Below are positions 7,535 through 8,666 of a stretch of 8,666 nt of DNA, piece after piece. The notes beneath the pieces are model-generated. The model did not search any database and had not been told where the DNA came from. It was given only the letters and a program-made list of their open reading frames with translations. The DNA is from Roseimaritima sp. (GTDB lineage: Bacteria; Planctomycetota; Planctomycetia; Pirellulales; Pirellulaceae), in NCBI GenBank assembly GCA_007124075.1, contig SLFV01000185.1, positions 1 to 8,666 of the forward strand, in the 5' to 3' direction. Numbering within the stretch: position 1 is the stretch's first letter; each line of letters opens with the position of its first letter. The position numbers and the translations under genes are program-made.

Positions 7535-8666
7535 ATGGGTGTGCAGGTTCGCCGAATGGTTGGTATGGTTTTTCTTGGTTGGCTGGCGACCGCAGTCCCA
7601 GACGCCTGGAAAGTGTCCGCAGAAGATCTCCAGTCGGGTCGTCGTGTCGAAGTCAGCCGCGATGCTTGGATCTCCGCCTTTCCCTCAGAACAGGCCGGTA
7701 ACAATGGTGCCGCGTCGCGGTTGAAACTGAAAGGAATCCAGGAGTTTTTTTTGATTGATTTTGATCCAGCACCCTTGGCGGAAATGGTCTGCGAGCGGGC
7801 CGAGTTGCATGTCAAGATCGCAGGGGACGAATCGTTGGGGCGCGTTACCGTTTCCTCCATCATGGCACCGTGGCACGAGGGGAGTGGGACGAATTATGCC
7901 GTGACCGAGGAAGGCAGTAGTTTTCTCTGGCAAGCGGGCACCGATGTGCCTTGGGCTAGCGATAGTCCGGACATTACCGGGGTCGTGTTGGGTAACGGGG
8001 GTTCACAGTGGGGGTTTGCCGACGCGACCAGCCCCGACAGGGATGGTTGGCAGACGATCGCAATCGATCCAGCAGTTGTACAGGCGCGTCTGGAAGGTTT
8101 CTCCCATGGTTTTTTTGTCATTGATGACGTGGGCAGCGAGTACACACGCCAGGGGAACCATATCGAATATCGTTTATTTCCGAATCGCTTTCTGTACAGT
8201 CGTGAAAGTTCACGCAGCCGCGCCCCCTACTTCAAACTGTGGCTGCGTCCTCGCAAACCGGGGGACCCCGCCTATCAGCCGCCTCCGGTGCATAAGCTAG
8301 AACCAGTCAACCCGGCCGTTTTGCCTGACCTTCCGACGTCGGTTGCGGGCCGTACTACACGATTGCGTCCTGCCGCGGATACCCCTGCCGTCGGAACCGT
8401 TCCTATCCGCCATCCGGACGGGCGGCGTCTGTCGGACAACAGGCTGTATGCTGCCCGTGGTGAAGCCATCGGTTTTCTGGTTCCATGGTCGGCAGGAATA
8501 ATTCGCGTTGTCAGCCCCGATGACGTGGAGGTTCATGTCTATCGAACGCCGTTGATCGACGGCAAAATTGATCCGTTGGTGCCGGTTACATCGAAGCAGC
8601 CCTTGCCGCCAGACGCATCCACTTTAGAAGGGGACGCCTACATTGAGCTGTATGTCCATCCGCACG
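7535..8666 (+). CDS. Exported protein with N-terminal DNRLRE-like (CBM96-type) beta-sandwich, 3' end cut by the window
   Basis: 377 codons are open to the right edge. The ATG at 7535 has a strong ribosome binding site, GGGGAGG (7523-7529). A Sec signal is likely: Arg6-Arg7, then a hydrophobic run MVGMVFLGWLATAV, with possible cleavage after VSA (residues 27-29). Residues about 40-240 fit the DNRLRE pattern: DAWISAF, GNN, FFLIDFD, AELHV, VSSIMAPWHEGSGTNY, and closing PYFKLWLRPRKP. That fold is seen in secreted planctomycete and Bacteroidetes proteins, often beside polysaccharide-active domains. A proline-rich linker follows (about 241-295), then another beta-rich region from about 300 that ends with AYIELYVHPH. 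That pattern resembles the beta domains placed before DUF4091-type glycosidase-like domains, but this is a guess. The gene starts 16 nt after the dehydrogenase stop, so they are likely cotranscribed. The enzymatic part, if any, is outside the window. Confidence 0.8.
   Translation, partial: MGVQVRRMVGMVFLGWLATAVPDAWKVSAEDLQSGRRVEVSRDAWISAFPSEQAGNNGAASRLKLKGIQEFFLIDFDPAPLAEMVCERAELHVKIAGDESLGRVTVSSIMAPWHEGSGTNYAVTEEGSSFLWQAGTDVPWASDSPDITGVVLGNGGSQWGFADATSPDRDGWQTIAIDPAVVQARLEGFSHGFFVIDDVGSEYTRQGNHIEYRLFPNRFLYSRESSRSRAPYFKLWLRPRKPGDPAYQPPPVHKLEPVNPAVLPDLPTSVAGRTTRLRPAADTPAVGTVPIRHPDGRRLSDNRLYAARGEAIGFLVPWSAGIIRVVSPDDVEVHVYRTPLIDGKIDPLVPVTSKQPLPPDASTLEGDAYIELYVHPH

Overview
The window reads as a stretch of bacterial chromosome, most likely from a planctomycete of the Pirellulales (Rhodopirellula/Blastopirellula type). 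This is an inference from gene content and style. It holds a long class I ribonucleotide reductase, a single-chain FAD plus Fe-S oxidoreductase of the GlcD-GlcF fusion type, a secreted protein with a DNRLRE-like beta-sandwich, medium GC content and wide gene-poor spacers. No database search could be run.

Layout. Positions 1-2321, minus strand: the N-terminal 773 residues of the large subunit of class I ribonucleotide reductase, open reading to the left edge and cut by it. Positions 2322-3815: a spacer of about 1.5 kb between two divergent genes with no convincing gene. It holds an AT-rich, motif-bearing stretch near 2755-2870 that could be the nrdA control region, and an 11-bp tandem repeat near 3472-3493 upstream of the next gene. 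Positions 3816-4448, plus strand: a complete NarL/FixJ-type response regulator. Positions 4449-4548: a 100-nt leader with two mutually exclusive hairpins, one of which would cover the translation start of the next gene. Positions 4549-7518, plus strand: one FAD/Fe-S dehydrogenase reading frame broken by a single in-frame TAA at 5467-5469. Everything on both sides of that stop is in the same frame and otherwise intact. Positions 7535-8666, plus strand: the start of an exported protein that follows the dehydrogenase after only 16 nt and runs off the right edge.

How the genes fit together. The reductase supplies deoxynucleotides and appears unrelated to the plus-strand genes. The regulator, dehydrogenase and exported protein lie head-to-tail. 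The 16-nt gap makes it likely that the last two share a transcript. The regulator may or may not be joined to them, because the 100-nt gap has a strong hairpin but no T-tract. A 2-hydroxyacid type dehydrogenase next to a secreted carbohydrate-associated protein would suit organic-acid or polysaccharide use, but that link is only inferred from position.

I did not find a clearly new multi-gene system. The most notable observations are the clean premature stop in the dehydrogenase, its departures from usually conserved motifs, and the alternative pairing around its ribosome binding site.
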